Shown: one piece after another, positions 11,340-23,177 of the stretch
How the letters are laid out: every line of letters begins with the position of its first letter
How positions within the stretch are numbered: the first letter of the stretch is position 1
NCBI GenBank assembly: GCA_964058805.1
Contig: CAXKVV010002174.1
Coordinates: 33,753-97,752, forward strand
Reading direction: 5' to 3'
Origin: Schoenoplectus triqueter
Taxonomy: Eukaryota; Streptophyta; Magnoliopsida; Poales; Cyperaceae
DNA length: 64,000 nt
The notes under the pieces: model-generated
Seen by the model: the letters and a program-made list of their open reading frames with translations, nothing else
What the model was told of the DNA's origin: nothing
The model's database searches: none
Made by a program: the position numbers and the translations under genes

Positions 11340-12143
11340 GGGTGACTTAATCTCATCTTTATCCCCCCAAAAAAAATAATGGTACAAAATAACACACAAT
11401 CAACTCCTTATTCGATAAGTATTAATTTTCTTTCCTGAAATTCATATTTATCTGATGATGAGTTAAAATAAATGTTCTCACTCAAAGAAACTCCGTTTCC
11501 TGGTTTGCAATTAGTTAAAAATATATGTATCAACTAGTAAAAGTAGAACACTTTTTTTATATAAAATTGTACACCTTATCAAAAGATAAAATATAAGTAA
11601 TTGCATCGAACGTTGTTAATTCGGATAAATAGATGAAACTTCTTACATTTTCGTGTACAAAGAAACAAAATTTTCCATAATTAAAATTATTCAAAATTTT
11701 ATCCGCTTCCATCTTAATTAGAATCTTACATTTCAATATCGTATTCGATTATTCAATTTCAACCGTAAATATTCGAACGTATATAACTTTTCATGCACTT
11801 GCATCCTATTTAATTTGTCTCTCTTTTGAAGAGAACAAAAAAAAATTGTTATAAAAGTTCTTTTTGAGTTTCCCCTCGCCCCCTATTTTGTTGCTTCAAA
11901 AAGGATGAAAACTACGTGTCTTAATTAAAGGTTGTAAAAATAAAGGTCTGTAGCGTGTGGTCTTTTGCTTTTACCAATCAAACCTTGCCCCAAATTCTAC
12001 AAAAAGAGTTTGAGAAGAGAGCAAACGCGGCTACCATTGAATTGTGACCACGTGGAGCCCACACAATTGTCCAACAATCTCATCTAATTTATTTTCCTTT
12101 TCCTGTTACTAATCCAATTCCTCGTCTCCACCCTCTACAACCC
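11340..12143. other. Upstream region of the UPF0496 gene
   Basis: AT-rich non-coding DNA. The last 200 bases contain the motif CCACGTGG-like CCACGTGGAGCC near 12048, an ACGT core of the kind bound by bZIP or bHLH factors. No gene is seen. Confidence 0.35.
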
Positions 12144-12162
12144 TTATATATAAATATATATA
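12143..12162 (+). promoter_or_regulatory. TATA box of the UPF0496 gene
   Basis: The stretch CTTATATATAAATATATA lies about 90 bases before the chosen ATG, leaving room for a 5-prime UTR of about 55-60 bases. Confidence 0.5.
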
Positions 12163-12248
12163 AACAAACGTAAACGCTGTTCAATTTTCCATTGTTGCCA
12201 TCTTAGATTTTGAATCTTTTCTCCTAGTTATTTCTTTATATATACCAG

Positions 12249-14310
12249 ATGATTATGGATTGTCCCAAAATCAGAATGCCACGCAATTTGAAGCCTCGTT
12301 CTGCTGCTAGATCGCACAAAATCGAGAATTTAGCATCAGGCAAGTTAATTATAATCTATTAAAATTTTGAGTCTTTTTTTGTTTCTTTTCCGTTCGTCCT
12401 TTTATTTTCTTATTTGTTCTTCTATTTTGGCATCCCTTCACTGGAAATGTTGGTTATAATAAGTAGAAATTTGGTTAAATGTTAGTACGTAGTTTACCTA
12501 GAATTTGTCAGCAACACTTGGATAGTATAAATTTTAAAATCATTCTAAATTTAGAGATATTTAATCCATGAAAAAAAGGAAATTTGACATAAGTAAGATT
12601 TAAACACGGTATTTGTCCAAGTAACATTCTTGCACATTTGTCCAAACATATTATTTTTATGTATAATCTTATAATCTCCATTTCCGATACCAAGTGCCCC
12701 AACATTTTAGTAGCTTGGTGTCCAATCAATGCCTTGATGTAACAAGAAACAGATTACCCTGTTTTCAGAAATGGAGATACTATATATGATGAACTATTTG
12801 ACAGTGTTAAAAAAACCTTTTTAATTTCTTGTTATTCTGGTATTACTTGCTTCATAAGGAACCAAATGCTCCCCCCCCTCCTCCTCTGAACCTTCTCTTC
12901 ATGCAAATGCAGAGAATGAAACAAATCAAAGTTCAAGTACATTTAGCGGGAACACAAGCCCCTTTAACGTAGAAGATGAATACAACGCAAATCTACGCAC
13001 ACAATCATATATGAGCCTCTACACAATGGTGCATCCAAACCGGATTCCAGGCGGCGATCAAAACCAAAATCAAAACAAAAACAACAATGGAATTCAGTAC
13101 CAAAATCTAAATCCAAGTCCAAACCGAAATACTCACCTCTCTCCTATATCTTCTGGCTTCTTTAGAAACCTTCCACATTTTATTCTCAGCCCCAGCCAGG
13201 AGAACTTGCGGGGCCTTACAATATCATCAATTTTGGAAGAATATTTTGAGGCAACTATGGATGCTTGTGTTGCATGTGGTGTGCTTCTTGCATCACTAGA
13301 TAAAGCGAGACAACACCATAGATACATCAGGCTTTTGCTAATTGGATTGTCTAAGGTGGCAGTGGGGAAACTGAATGATCGACCGGGACAAACTGTCTTT
13401 GCAGAGTTGGAAAAGCGAGTCGACATAGATAACCCACTTTCATTGGATAACCTCTCAGTCTTCCATAGTACACATTCAAGGTGTGTTTATTTATCATAAT
13501 TTTCTCTTGGCATGCCCTAGGTTTCTTCGGCATTGATTTGAGTTCTGAAGACATAGAAAACATCACTAGTTAATTAGTTCCTTGTAAGGCAGAAAAAAAA
13601 AGCAATCCAGAAAAGAACAGTTGTCCGACGCTTTTGATGTCCTACATGCCGCACCCTCAATTGATCATCATCCCCCCTTCACCGATAAATACTTTACCTA
13701 CCTTGTGCATGGAGTTAGGACCTATCGGACATGCAAAGCGTGGGACAACATTAGGCCAAATGAGAAAATGAGGATAATGTTGAGCTTAGCTAAGGCTAAC
13801 AACATTCATTTTGATAATGTTTTGAATGTTAATTCAATTTATGAAGTTCTTATGATCAAATTATTTGGCAGATATCATCCACTTGTATTACGACTCGCTG
13901 ATGCCCACAGAAGAATACTTCGCCAAGTTCGCTTTGTCCGTGTTGCTATGAAAATTTCAATTCTCGTGACAGTCAAATGCTTTGCCAAAAAAATCCAACA
14001 GAATGAACATGCCGATGTACAGATGGACATGGCAGTGAAGGGGGCATATATTGTAGAGAGGGATTTCGACACAATAAGTAGGCTGGTGCAACGGGCACAT
14101 GATCAGATTGAACACGGTCGAGACGTGGTTAGGATGGTGCTTGAAGAGAGAAAAAGGCAGCTAGTGAGAGAGGTGGCAAGAGAAGTGGTGGAAGGAGAGG
14201 ATTTTTTGCAGAAATTAGAAGAACTAGAAGAGCATGTATATTTGTGCATGATTACAATTAACAGGAGTAGGAGATTGGTCGCACAAGAGATTTGGGCAAA
14301 GCACAGATGA
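12249..14310 (+). CDS. UPF0496 (DUF677) family protein, three exons
   Basis: Exons are 12249-12339, 12913-13480 and 13611-14310, giving 452 residues in one frame. The second intron is GT-AG. The first appears to be GC-AG: the exon ends ATCAG and the intron starts GCAAGTTA, the known GC-donor consensus, and the nearby GT would create an early stop. The N-terminal part is basic, then Gln/Asn-rich. The family signature begins at LTISSILEEYFEATMDACV and continues through CGVLLASLDKARQHHRYI. The second half has the conserved VKGAYIVERDFDTISRLVQR and HDQIEHGRDVVRMVLEER, mostly helical and partly coiled-coil. UPF0496 proteins are plant-specific, some related to AT14A, and their biochemical role is not established. 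Only a weak hydrophobic stretch (VAMKISILVTV) is visible. Confidence 0.8.
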
Positions 14311-14564
14311 TTTGAAAAGATTTTTCTTGCTTTGTTTTTGTCATTTTGTGAATTTTAATTTTAACTTTAATTTTCTAAGGTTAGATTGTGAATATAGTTA
14401 TAGAGAAAGAGAGCAATTAAGCCATCCATTAAATACTAAAATCAATTTCCTTATAGTTTGCATTTTTTTTTTAACTGCATAAATTTGGTTGTGGAAAGTT
14501 TTGAAGATTGGATATTAAATTTCACATGACGAATCCGAATTTCTCTCTCAGTACATCACGGAAA

Positions 14565-14641
14565 TTGGAGATGTGGGGCAATATAACCTTAGAAAAAAAA
14601 ATAGTTGTTTTCAATCAATGAAAACAACTATTGATCCCCGT
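14565..14641 (-). pseudogene. Interrupted copy of the tRNA-Ala 3-prime half
   Basis: GGAGATGTGGGG (from 14565) and TGATCCCCGTA (to 14642) are the two arms of the tRNA T-stem region seen intact at 14664-14690. Here they are separated by about 55 bases that include a perfect hairpin. It looks like a partial tRNA duplicate split by an insertion. Confidence 0.45.
14601..14631. repeat. Perfect 13-bp inverted repeat with 5-base loop
   Basis: ATAGTTGTTTTCA is followed by ATCAA and then the exact reverse complement TGAAAACAACTAT. It sits inside the interrupted tRNA-like copy. Confidence 0.9.
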
Positions 14642-14663
14642 AAAAGTCTAATATTTTAAAAAT

Positions 14664-14736
14664 TGGAGATGCGGGGTATCGATCCCCGTACCTCTCGCAT
14701 GCTAAGCGAGCGCTCTACCATCTGAGCTACATCCCC
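14664..14736 (-). tRNA. tRNA-Ala-AGC: tRNA-Ala (anticodon AGC)
   Basis: The minus strand folds as a standard cloverleaf of 73 bases. The acceptor stem pairs GGGGATG with CATCTCC (one G-U). The D arm is GCTCAGATGGTAGAGC, the anticodon arm is CTCGC-TTAGCAT-GCGAG with anticodon AGC, and the T arm is CGGGG-ATCGATA-CCCCG. The discriminator base is A. Internal A and B boxes are present and a run of five T follows directly as a Pol III terminator. No CCA is encoded and there is no intron. Confidence 0.97.
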
Positions 14737-14739
14737 ATT

Positions 14740-15610
14740 TATACTTTTACTACTGCTAAGATAATTGACATATCATACTTTCAATTTAGCAAGTAATCAT
14801 TATTCATTAAATATCAGGAGAACGTCTAAGACGTACAAGACCTGCCTTCTTTCGTTAATTTCTGTGTTCCCAGTTAATAGTTATCTAAAAGAAAGCCTCA
14901 ATATCAAAAGATAATATCTAGTTAATGAAAAATTTTAAATAGAAAAATCAACACAATCTTCACACCACGTAGGCTGGCTCCACTCGTCCTTTCAAATCTG
15001 CCTAGGAAAAAAAAAGAGGTGAAACTCTGCTGATTTGAGTAGGAAATCCCTTTTACACCGCTGCACGCTCTACATACTGTCATGTGCAGCCATTACAATT
15101 TTTTTCTTTTTATTTTTCTTTTTATTTTTTAATTTTTTTTTGAGAAAATTCTTCATTCATAATCATCTGTCACCACCTACTGGGAGAAAAAAAAATGAAA
15201 ATCGGAAACATAGCGTTGCAAAGTTTATAAATACCAGACCTTTAGCCCAGAATAGAAGTCCATGGAAAGTTTATATATACCAACGAAGAGAGGATCTACT
15301 TGGTACCATAGATTTTATTTTATAACAGAACATAATAATGAATTCATCAGCAATTATTAATTTACTGTAAGCAATTAGGACCCATCTTGCATCTCACCTT
15401 GCTTGCAGCTACATTTGCTGCCATTCCGCTCCACAGTAATACATAACAATCAATATATTGTTAATTGTTTCTGATAATCAATATTTTAATAAACGAAGGA
15501 TGGCGGGCAACTAACGACCGATGAGAAGCATGCCTCAGCCACCCTGATCAACCACCCATCTTTACATAGTTTATCATAATACATTGCATCATTTGCCAGA
15601 TTTTATCATG
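14740..15610. other. Intergenic DNA between tRNA-Ala and the expansin gene
   Basis: The segment next to 15610 holds the expansin 3-prime UTR. The rest is AT-rich with poly-T and poly-A tracts near 15100-15200. An open stretch at 15035-15325 is dominated by a Phe run from a T tract and does not look like a gene. Confidence 0.4.
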
Positions 15611-16699
15611 TTAGCTGAATTGCACACTGCTGGAGAAAGTCTGGCCAAACTGCCAATTGGAATTGACAATATTAGTGAAGAAAAGTGTCTGGCCATCAGT
15701 AGCTGTGAGACGGAAGGAGAGGGATTGACCGTTGAGATAAACAGTTGTCTGCCAATTTGCACCCCAATTTCTGATCATCGGTAACCACTTTGTATTCGAG
15801 CCCTTGACTGACATGTATTTGATCGACCCGGGTCCGGCAACATTTGTCAAGAGGACCAGCTCCCAGTAGTTAAACCCATTTATCGTAAACCGAACTCCAC
15901 CCCTCTTTACACAAGGAACTCTGCATTCAGAACAAGACCCTATTAATTATTAGCAAAATACAGAGAGGAGATTGATTGGGTACATCTTTCTTTTCAATTA
16001 ATTTTCATCATATTCAGTTGTCAAAGCACCCTTCTTACAGGAATTCACTAATTGCTTAATTAATTGACTATAGATATATGTTCCCTGTCCATATGGGGAT
16101 AAAACATTCACCTTTGGTACATTACGGGGATAATGCCGGCCCGATAAATTCCAATCTTCTCCCAGATTGGTTGCGCCAAATCAAAGTGCTTTCGAGGAGG
16201 GTTGCACCACCCCCCGGCATTACTAGGCAATGCATAGTTTGGTGGGCAGTAATTGGTGGCTGTGACAGTGATCATTACACCCTTTTTGCACCACTGTGGG
16301 GTGGCATCATCACGGCAATACAAATTGTAGCACTGCCCGCAACTGGCCCCGTTATTGAACAATTGTGTACTCAGTGCTGCGGTACTGGTCCCGTATCCTT
16401 GCGTATACAAGTTGCCATAGCCACAAGCCCCACCTATATCCATCACAACTCAAAAGGTTTTCAAATCAACAAATTGAGAATCTAAGGAAAAACAAAAATG
16501 AGAGGCTATATTATAAAAAAGCAAAGCAAACTATTTTTTAAAATCTCTTGTTTTTTTTCATACCCATTGTGCCGGCAGCATCACTCCCACCATAGAATGT
16601 TGCATATGCCTTCAACCATCTTGACGGTGTCAATCCAGAAACACAAATAGCCATTAAATTCATGGCAAGCATAACTAAACAAAATCTTGGGAATTCCAT
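15611..16699 (-). CDS. EXPA: Alpha-expansin, three exons, complete
   Basis: Expansins loosen plant cell walls at acid pH without hydrolysis. Exons are 16699-16564, 16433-16112 and 15920-15611, joined by GT-AG introns of 130 and 191 bases, giving 255 residues, the normal length. A hydrophobic signal peptide covers about residues 1-22. The GH45-like domain 1 begins at about [11 protein letters not shown], carries GACGYGNLY and the cysteine series, and has the HFD motif at residues 128-130. The grass-pollen-like CBM63 domain follows from about [19 protein letters not shown] to [10 protein letters not shown] near the C-terminus. The intron positions match those usual in EXPA genes. No damage is seen. 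The EXPA subfamily is clear and the exact orthologue is not assigned. Confidence 0.93.
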
Positions 16700-16805
16700 T
16701 TATATATTTTCTCTCTGTTACTCCTCCAAGTCTACCGAATGGCCAATTTGATGAATTGGTTGAATTTGTGAAATGTGTAGGAATGATAATGCAACGAACA
16801 TTTTC

Positions 16806-16815
16806 ATTTATATAG
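16806..16815 (-). promoter_or_regulatory. TATA box of the expansin gene
   Basis: The minus strand reads CTATATAAAT about 107 bases upstream of the expansin ATG. Confidence 0.5.
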
Positions 16816-16899
16816 AAATGACAAATGAGAAATGCTTCCATAAGAAGTCTATACTCGATGCAGCAATGTATTGCATGTGAGATGAGCCTACAATGGCGG

Positions 16900-19800
16900 A
16901 GCATAAAAGTAGAATCGACTCTCTTTTCATTGCTTCATTGATTTGAAAGACTGCCCATGTTATCTTTTCTATTTTAAATTGCATAATTTAGATACATACC
17001 TTAAAGTGCACCAAATCCATTTAATTCTTTTTTTTATTAAAGATAGAACTAGGATACGCATGTTCTCGTAACTTAAATTATTCTCCTAGTTTGGGTAAAT
17101 AAAATTATAGTTCAACAACATGGTAGCCACATTTTGTAAGTTAGACTCTCATATTTCTCTAAAAAAAAAATAGAGTTTAACAGGGATAGTTTAAATTGAA
17201 AGTAACCAAATTAAGTCGAATGATAATGTTTCAATCATGGATCTTGAAATGCCAAGATGCTTGTCACTCAAGACAGTAGAACTTGTGGTACAAAGGGTAC
17301 AAAAAACGTATATAATTAAGAATTGTCATCTATTTATATACGTTTTTAAAAAACTTTTTTTCCAAAATTCAAAAAATAAAAATTGTTGAGTAAATAATTC
17401 TGCTGGCTCAACTAAAATACATGTAATAATTAAAAGAAAAAAAGACATGCCATTTATTTGACTAAGCAAACAAAGACGAATACATTTCCTAAAAAAAATG
17501 CCTACATGGTAACTTGAAAAAAATATAAATGAATGAATGAATTTTTCATGAAGTTCACTGGGCTGAACTTATTGCGGCTGAGAACAATTCACCCTTCCCC
17601 TTTTCTTATATTCGTATAAAGTAATTATGAGGGAAATCAGTATTGCAAGATATCTCTAAAAAGAGATGATTAAACGGAGGAGACCAACTTATTACAATTC
17701 TGATGCAGCAATGGAAATATTCAATGCTTGAAGGTTATTCCTCATTAATCCCTCAAAATTGGGCATAGTATGAAATTCAGTATTGCTGCATAGTATTTTC
17801 CTGTCCAATGGATTTAAAAAAACTACGATTTTATTGTTGACATGAATTATAAGAAAAAATGACTGTCAGTGGATTTAAACCATGATGCTAATTGAATCGC
17901 ATTTATAATTTAACGTATACTTCAATTTTCCGATAACATATATCGCATCAGTGTATTTATTACTGGATTTTCAACACTACACAACACGTGCATATTTTAC
18001 TAGTTAGCAGTATGTCTAAAATAATTGTTAAATATTCCATCAGGTTTTTTTGAGAGAAAATAATCCATCAAGTTATTCGAACCTAATCATGTAGAGGCCA
18101 TGACTCGTTGGGGTCTATTTGTGAAAAAGTTTGTGATTCAGATATAATTTGGTAATATTACTCTCCTTTTTACAATAACGAACAATATAATAGTTAATAT
18201 CATCTAATTTTCAAAAGTACTAAAATATTTAACATGTTACGTTCATAGAAGTATATAGAGACAATCAACTTTATTCTACGACTTTGATAATTGACTAACT
18301 AATCCCAAGTATCAATTATTAGAATTATAAGTTTTCTATGGTTTAAACATATATAGGACACACATTGATGTGCTTTTAATCTTTAAATAGAGAAAATATT
18401 TTTAAATTACCCAAATCATGAAGATTTTTATTGTTTAATGTTGATAATCATTAAATCAATAATTATCATCATTCTCAAACAATTTTGACAACAATATAAC
18501 TTATTGTTATAATTATATCATAATTTTTTCAAAATATGTAACATCATTTTAAATTTTACAATACGCATTTTAATGCAAATAAACATAATTCGTGATTTAT
18601 TGATAAGTAAAAAAACGAATTATTCATGATAAATAATTCACAAATCTTTCTCCTATGGATAATACTCCTATTTTTTATGTAATTTGAAAACAGATTGCTA
18701 TACACGGAGACTGGCTTGAGCCGTACTGTTCTAATTTTGTAGAATAGACGGAAGACCTAAACTTGTGCATCCGGATCTTAGGTCTTGGGGATTCCAAATG
18801 TCAATCATGAATCGAGTAAAAAAGGAATAAAGAGAATATTGTCAACTGTTAATTAGATCTCAAGTGTCGCCCACACTTTATGACTTCATGTGATTTGCAG
18901 TTGGAGATAGTATATGTAACTTAAAGTGGAAATTGTCCACTTTGTTGCTTGTAAGAACGGAGATCAATGCTTAATGAAGTAGTAGTTGTTAAATAAAAAT
19001 TAATTGTGGTTGAATGGTAAGTAAGTCCGATTTGCAATTTAAACTAAACTATTGACAGTTAGGCATCGTCCTTAAAAGCTGAGTCAAGTTTCTCAAAGTC
19101 AGACTTAGTGGGTCTATGAGAGAGCCAATTTGATAAGGACTTTTAGAGGATTATGTTCATAGAGCTTGATTTTTGAGGGGTGAGTCTGATCCTTAAGAAA
19201 CCCAGCCGTTATCAAGTCTTATGGACTCTAAGAGTCAGGTAAGGGCTTGAAAATGATCGACGGATGATAGCTTGATATATATTATTTTAACGATTATATA
19301 TTTTTTAATATTAATTTATATTTATATAAAAATATTAAATTATATTTTTCTATTTTTCTATTTTATTTTAATTATTTTCTATTTTTTTAATTTTTTAAGT
19401 GTAATGGCCGAAAAAAGTTAGATTTGATAAGAACCAAGTTATAAGGATCTGTTTTTTAAAAAATGAGTTCGGTTCTTGAGAAATCTGACTCTTACCATTA
19501 AAAAGTACTAAACTGGACTTGTAAGGGCTAGATTAAGACTGAATTTTTTAAAAAATCAGCCAAGCCAGGTTCAAAAACTGAGTCTTTATGGGCTATTTCT
19601 ACTTATCGCAAGTTAGTTTAATATTTTTAAACACAATTTTCCAAAAATTTAAATTTTAGATGTACTCTTTATTGTTTAAAATGTTTTGCATCTCTTTTGT
19701 CATATGATTTCATCTCTTTTGTCATATGATTTCATCAATTTCATTAGTCCACCGGACATTAAACTAAAAAAAAAAGACTAGAATCAAGACTTCCCATCAG

Positions 19801-21850
19801 AATGCCAGTGAATCAAACTATTAAGAATAATTTTGTGCAAATTCAACAATTTTTATATCATTTGATTTAATGGATAATCAAATAATTTTTACATTCCGTA
19901 AAAGACCTAATATCTAATTCATTATTTTTTTGAGTAAAAATGAAAAAAAAAATTAACAATCAAACAATGCATTGAAAATTTGAGACAAATTGCACAATTT
20001 GTTGAAAGTCACTAGAAGATAATATCCTCTTTAAGTCCGTCCAATCATAGCAATGTGTATACTCTGACCGATGATAATCATCTCCAAAAAGCTAGAGAGT
20101 GTGTGAACTGAATAGCAGACCTACAAACTTTTTTTTTTTAGAAAAGGTCAATTATTTTCTCCGGATCTAGTGTGATAATTTTTTTACAGAACTAAAAGAA
20201 TCGAGATAACATTCTTATCCTTTACATTTTTAATTTTTTATACTATTTTGTATTTGTAAAATGAGACAAAATATGAAGGGAACCGAGATAAAAAAAATTA
20301 GTTCCTTTGAAAGTACCAAATTTTTATCGCGGTCCATTTTAGTTCGTGTGAGGAAAAGCAATCATACTAGATTCTGAGACAAAAATATATATTTTTTAAA
20401 TAATAGAATTATGTGTAAGAAACCCACTATTTTATACAGAAATATAAACGAAGTCGTCAAAATTGACATGTAGGACTTGCCTGCTTACCCAAAAACTATT
20501 TTTGCAATCCCGTGCAAACTATTGACTAATTTGTAGACTTGTAGTTTGGGAAGAATGATTTTTAATATTTTTCTTTTTCTGAAGCGCGTCCCTGTGCATT
20601 CAAGCAGTTTAGAACTTGCAGATCGTATGTTGAGTAGTCAACTAATCGAACTGATTAAAAAATTGTTCCATTCAACACGAATTTGAAGATTTTTTTTCTA
20701 TCATTTTTTTGAGAAAACTTATTTATATAAAAAATAACCCCATAATTGAATTATTATTTTTAGCATACATCACAGAATGTGATGAATACATTTGAGAGGG
20801 AGATCATTTTTTCTTATTTTTTTCTTTGTGCTATTCAGCAGTTCATACCTAAAAGGATAATCTGAATATAAATACAGGTAAACCAATTTTTCAATCGGAT
20901 CATTTTTTGTTACTAATACAGGTGAAACATTTTTTTTTTCTCTTGAGTTCCACCACAGCCATAAACCTCTCTTTGTCAAATTAATTATTTAATTCATCAT
21001 TTGATCTTCTGTGATGGAACAGTAAGTACAAAATGATATTATGTTCTTTTTATTTGATTTTTAAATATTTTTATTTATATTTTAAATTATTCATATTTAC
21101 TAATTATAAAAATGAATAATTCGAAATTATATCCGAATTATTTCTGAATCACAAATTTTTGATCACCTGACGATTTCCAATCAAGGATAGTTAATATGCA
21201 TAAAAGAAAATAGGCAACACAGACCGACCGACTATTGCGTTCCACGTTGCTATGTTTGTTGTTCGTAGGAAGGGCCCCACAATGCAGCGGCGGTCGCTGC
21301 CAGCGAGACTGACAAGACCGGGTGCATCCAGCTCATTACCAAACTGGTGCTACTGATGCCAACGGGATCGGACGGTCGATGATGCAACACAGAAGTTCAC
21401 CGATTGTAAAGTATTCTTCTCCCCTTGCATCCATTGTGGTTGTGGTTTATTGTTTAACCCGTGAAGTAGATAATTTTACCCACGACATAAAATGCTACAC
21501 AAATTTGGATGCCGAAAAGGTGGAGAAAAACGTGACTCAATCTCAACTGTTTGATTTAAGAAATGTGCCAATGCTGTAACCTAATTTAACAGCCTCAGAA
21601 TTCAGAAACACCTCAAAGGCTCTTGTTGAGGGGATAAGATATCTCTGCTTGAATTTCTACCACGAATTAGGTAGTAGCTTTTTATAACATAAATCATACT
21701 TGCATACCAAAATACAGGGCACATTGTTAGCAAACAAAAAAAAAAGGAGCATAATTAAGTATGCATCTGTGAAAAATTTATAAATGAAATATATTTATGT
21801 ACGAACTGGAATATATATGTACAACAACAAATTAAAGAAAGGCTGAACGG
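16900..21850. other. Long AT-rich intergenic region
   Basis: No gene is supported across nearly 5 kb. The stretch 19060-19610 has the look of an old transposon (repeated CTTAAAAGCTGAGTCAAG-like and AAGGACT-like words, GC richer than surroundings) but I found no clear ends. An open frame at 21322-21579 follows a GC-richer patch (21240-21380) and has no recognisable domain. Confidence 0.4.
19689..19732. repeat. 22-bp perfect tandem duplication
   Basis: CATCTCTTTTGTCATATGATTT occurs twice in direct succession. It is a short local duplication in intergenic DNA. Confidence 0.9.
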
Positions 21851-21861
21851 ATAATTACAAT

Positions 21862-22912
21862 GGGAGAATTGGTTAAATGCCATCCCAAAATATGAGATTT
21901 TGAAAATTACCACTTTAAAATTTGAGTTTTGAAAAATGCCACTCTAAATTTCATAATAAGTTTTTAATTTTGCCACTCTCATTGTTTAAATATATAATTT
22001 TATTATTATAAATTAAGTATTTTTTATGATACCTGAAATACTCTTGATGCCTCTCTTTTTTTTCTCTCTTGTGCCTCCCGCCTCGGCCACCCTCGCTCCA
22101 TCCGAGCCTCTCCAACAGTCATGCCAGATTCTGGTATATAAGTATGTTGAGAGTAGTTCACTGGACAAGGTGCTGTTTTGTTTCAATTTTTGTCTGAAAT
22201 GGAGACAATGGTATAAGATTGTGTTAGACGTGACAAGAGGACTTGCTTATCTCCACCATGACCGGTCTGAGCATACTTTTCTTTTGCTTTTTTTTTGTCT
22301 TGAAATATTTCTTTCCCAAAGCAAACAACTAGTAATGAGGGGAACTTTAGATTTGAGTTGTTAGAACTTTGAATTCGTCAATAACCAGATGATTTAAAGC
22401 TTCACATCTTCAAAATTGGTTAGGCTCCACTTGTTGCCCCTGCAGAATGAGAAATGGACATTTGGTCTTCCCATTACTTCCGAAGTTGATGTCTACAATT
22501 ATGGAGTGCTGCTACTTGAGCTGGTTATGGGGGTTCGATTTTCAGATTGATTGCTAAATAGTAGTGAATTAAAGGCAGAAATGGGATTAAATGGCCTGGT
22601 CATAGTGCTTGCTGATAGAGGTGTTGAAGAGCGATGAGCCATATCGGGTGGTAGATTTTGCCGACTATAGATTTGTCCAGTGGAGGAGGCGCGGAGGGAG
22701 ACGAACAGGGAGTAGAGGATTGAATAATAGTGAGGGTATTTTGGATATTATAAAAAATATTAAATTTTAAATAATAAAATTATACATTTAAACTGTGAGA
22801 GTGGCATGATTAAAAATTTCTGATGTTTAGAGTGGTATTTTTCAAAACTCAAATTTTAGAGTGGCATTTTTCAAAATCTCATACTTTGAGATGGCATTTA
22901 ACCAATTTTCTC
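21862..22912 (+). mobile_element. Pack-MULE carrying a receptor-kinase fragment
   Basis: A 1051-bp block lies between identical nine-base repeats AATTACAAT (21853-21861 and 22913-22921), the target-site length of the Mutator superfamily. Its ends are inverted repeats of roughly 150 bases: the left reads GAATTGGTTAAATGCCATC and the right, inverted, AAATTGGTTAAATGCCATC. The arms continue with ATGAGATTTTGAAAA and later AAATTTGAGTTTTGAAAAATG. The inside holds pieces of a host kinase gene, so this fits a Pack-MULE. No transposase is encoded. Confidence 0.88.
22128..22549 (+). pseudogene. Captured fragment of a lectin-type receptor kinase
   Basis: Two stretches match a plant receptor-like Ser/Thr kinase. 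At 22128-22262 the frame reads ILVYKYVESSSLDKVLF and then WYKIVLDVTRGLAYLHHD, subdomains V to VIa. At 22446-22549 it reads LPITSEVDVYNYGVLLLEL and MGVRFSD before a stop, subdomains VIII-IX. The wording resembles G-type lectin (S-domain) kinases. The catalytic HCD loop and DFG are missing. The gap of about 180 bases ends in CCCCTGCAG and may retain a captured intron. The whole lies inside a MULE, so it is not an active kinase gene. Confidence 0.75.
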
Positions 22913-23130
22913 AATTACAATATATTAAGAGAGCTAACATTAATTAAGCAACATTACCGGCAGACCCATCATGAATAGACGCATCAAGATGTTCAACGCG
23001 TTTGATGCACTGACATGTGGGGACAACGAATTCATGAAGAGAAATAAAATTTGGCATGAACAAAATATTATATCCATATTACAATGCAATCAACATATCA
23101 CAAGAAGTCATGACAAGCAGCATGACGATA

Positions 23131-23140
23131 ATAACTTACC
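23131..23140 (-). promoter_or_regulatory. Candidate 3-prime-UTR splice donor, copy A
   Basis: GCTG followed by GTAAGTTAT lies 37 bases after the stop codon and is conserved at the same place in copies B (27818) and C (34006). It may mark an intron in the 3-prime UTR. Confidence 0.45.
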
Positions 23141-23177
23141 AGCAGCACAAGCAAATCCTGAATTACAAAATCATTAA

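Noticed and set aside
15035..15325. Plus-strand frame of 96 codons
   Set aside because: Most of its length is Phe/Lys from T and A tracts, with no domain.
16078..16485. Plus-strand frame of 135 codons
   Set aside because: It is the complement of expansin exon 2, whose sense frame has all family motifs.
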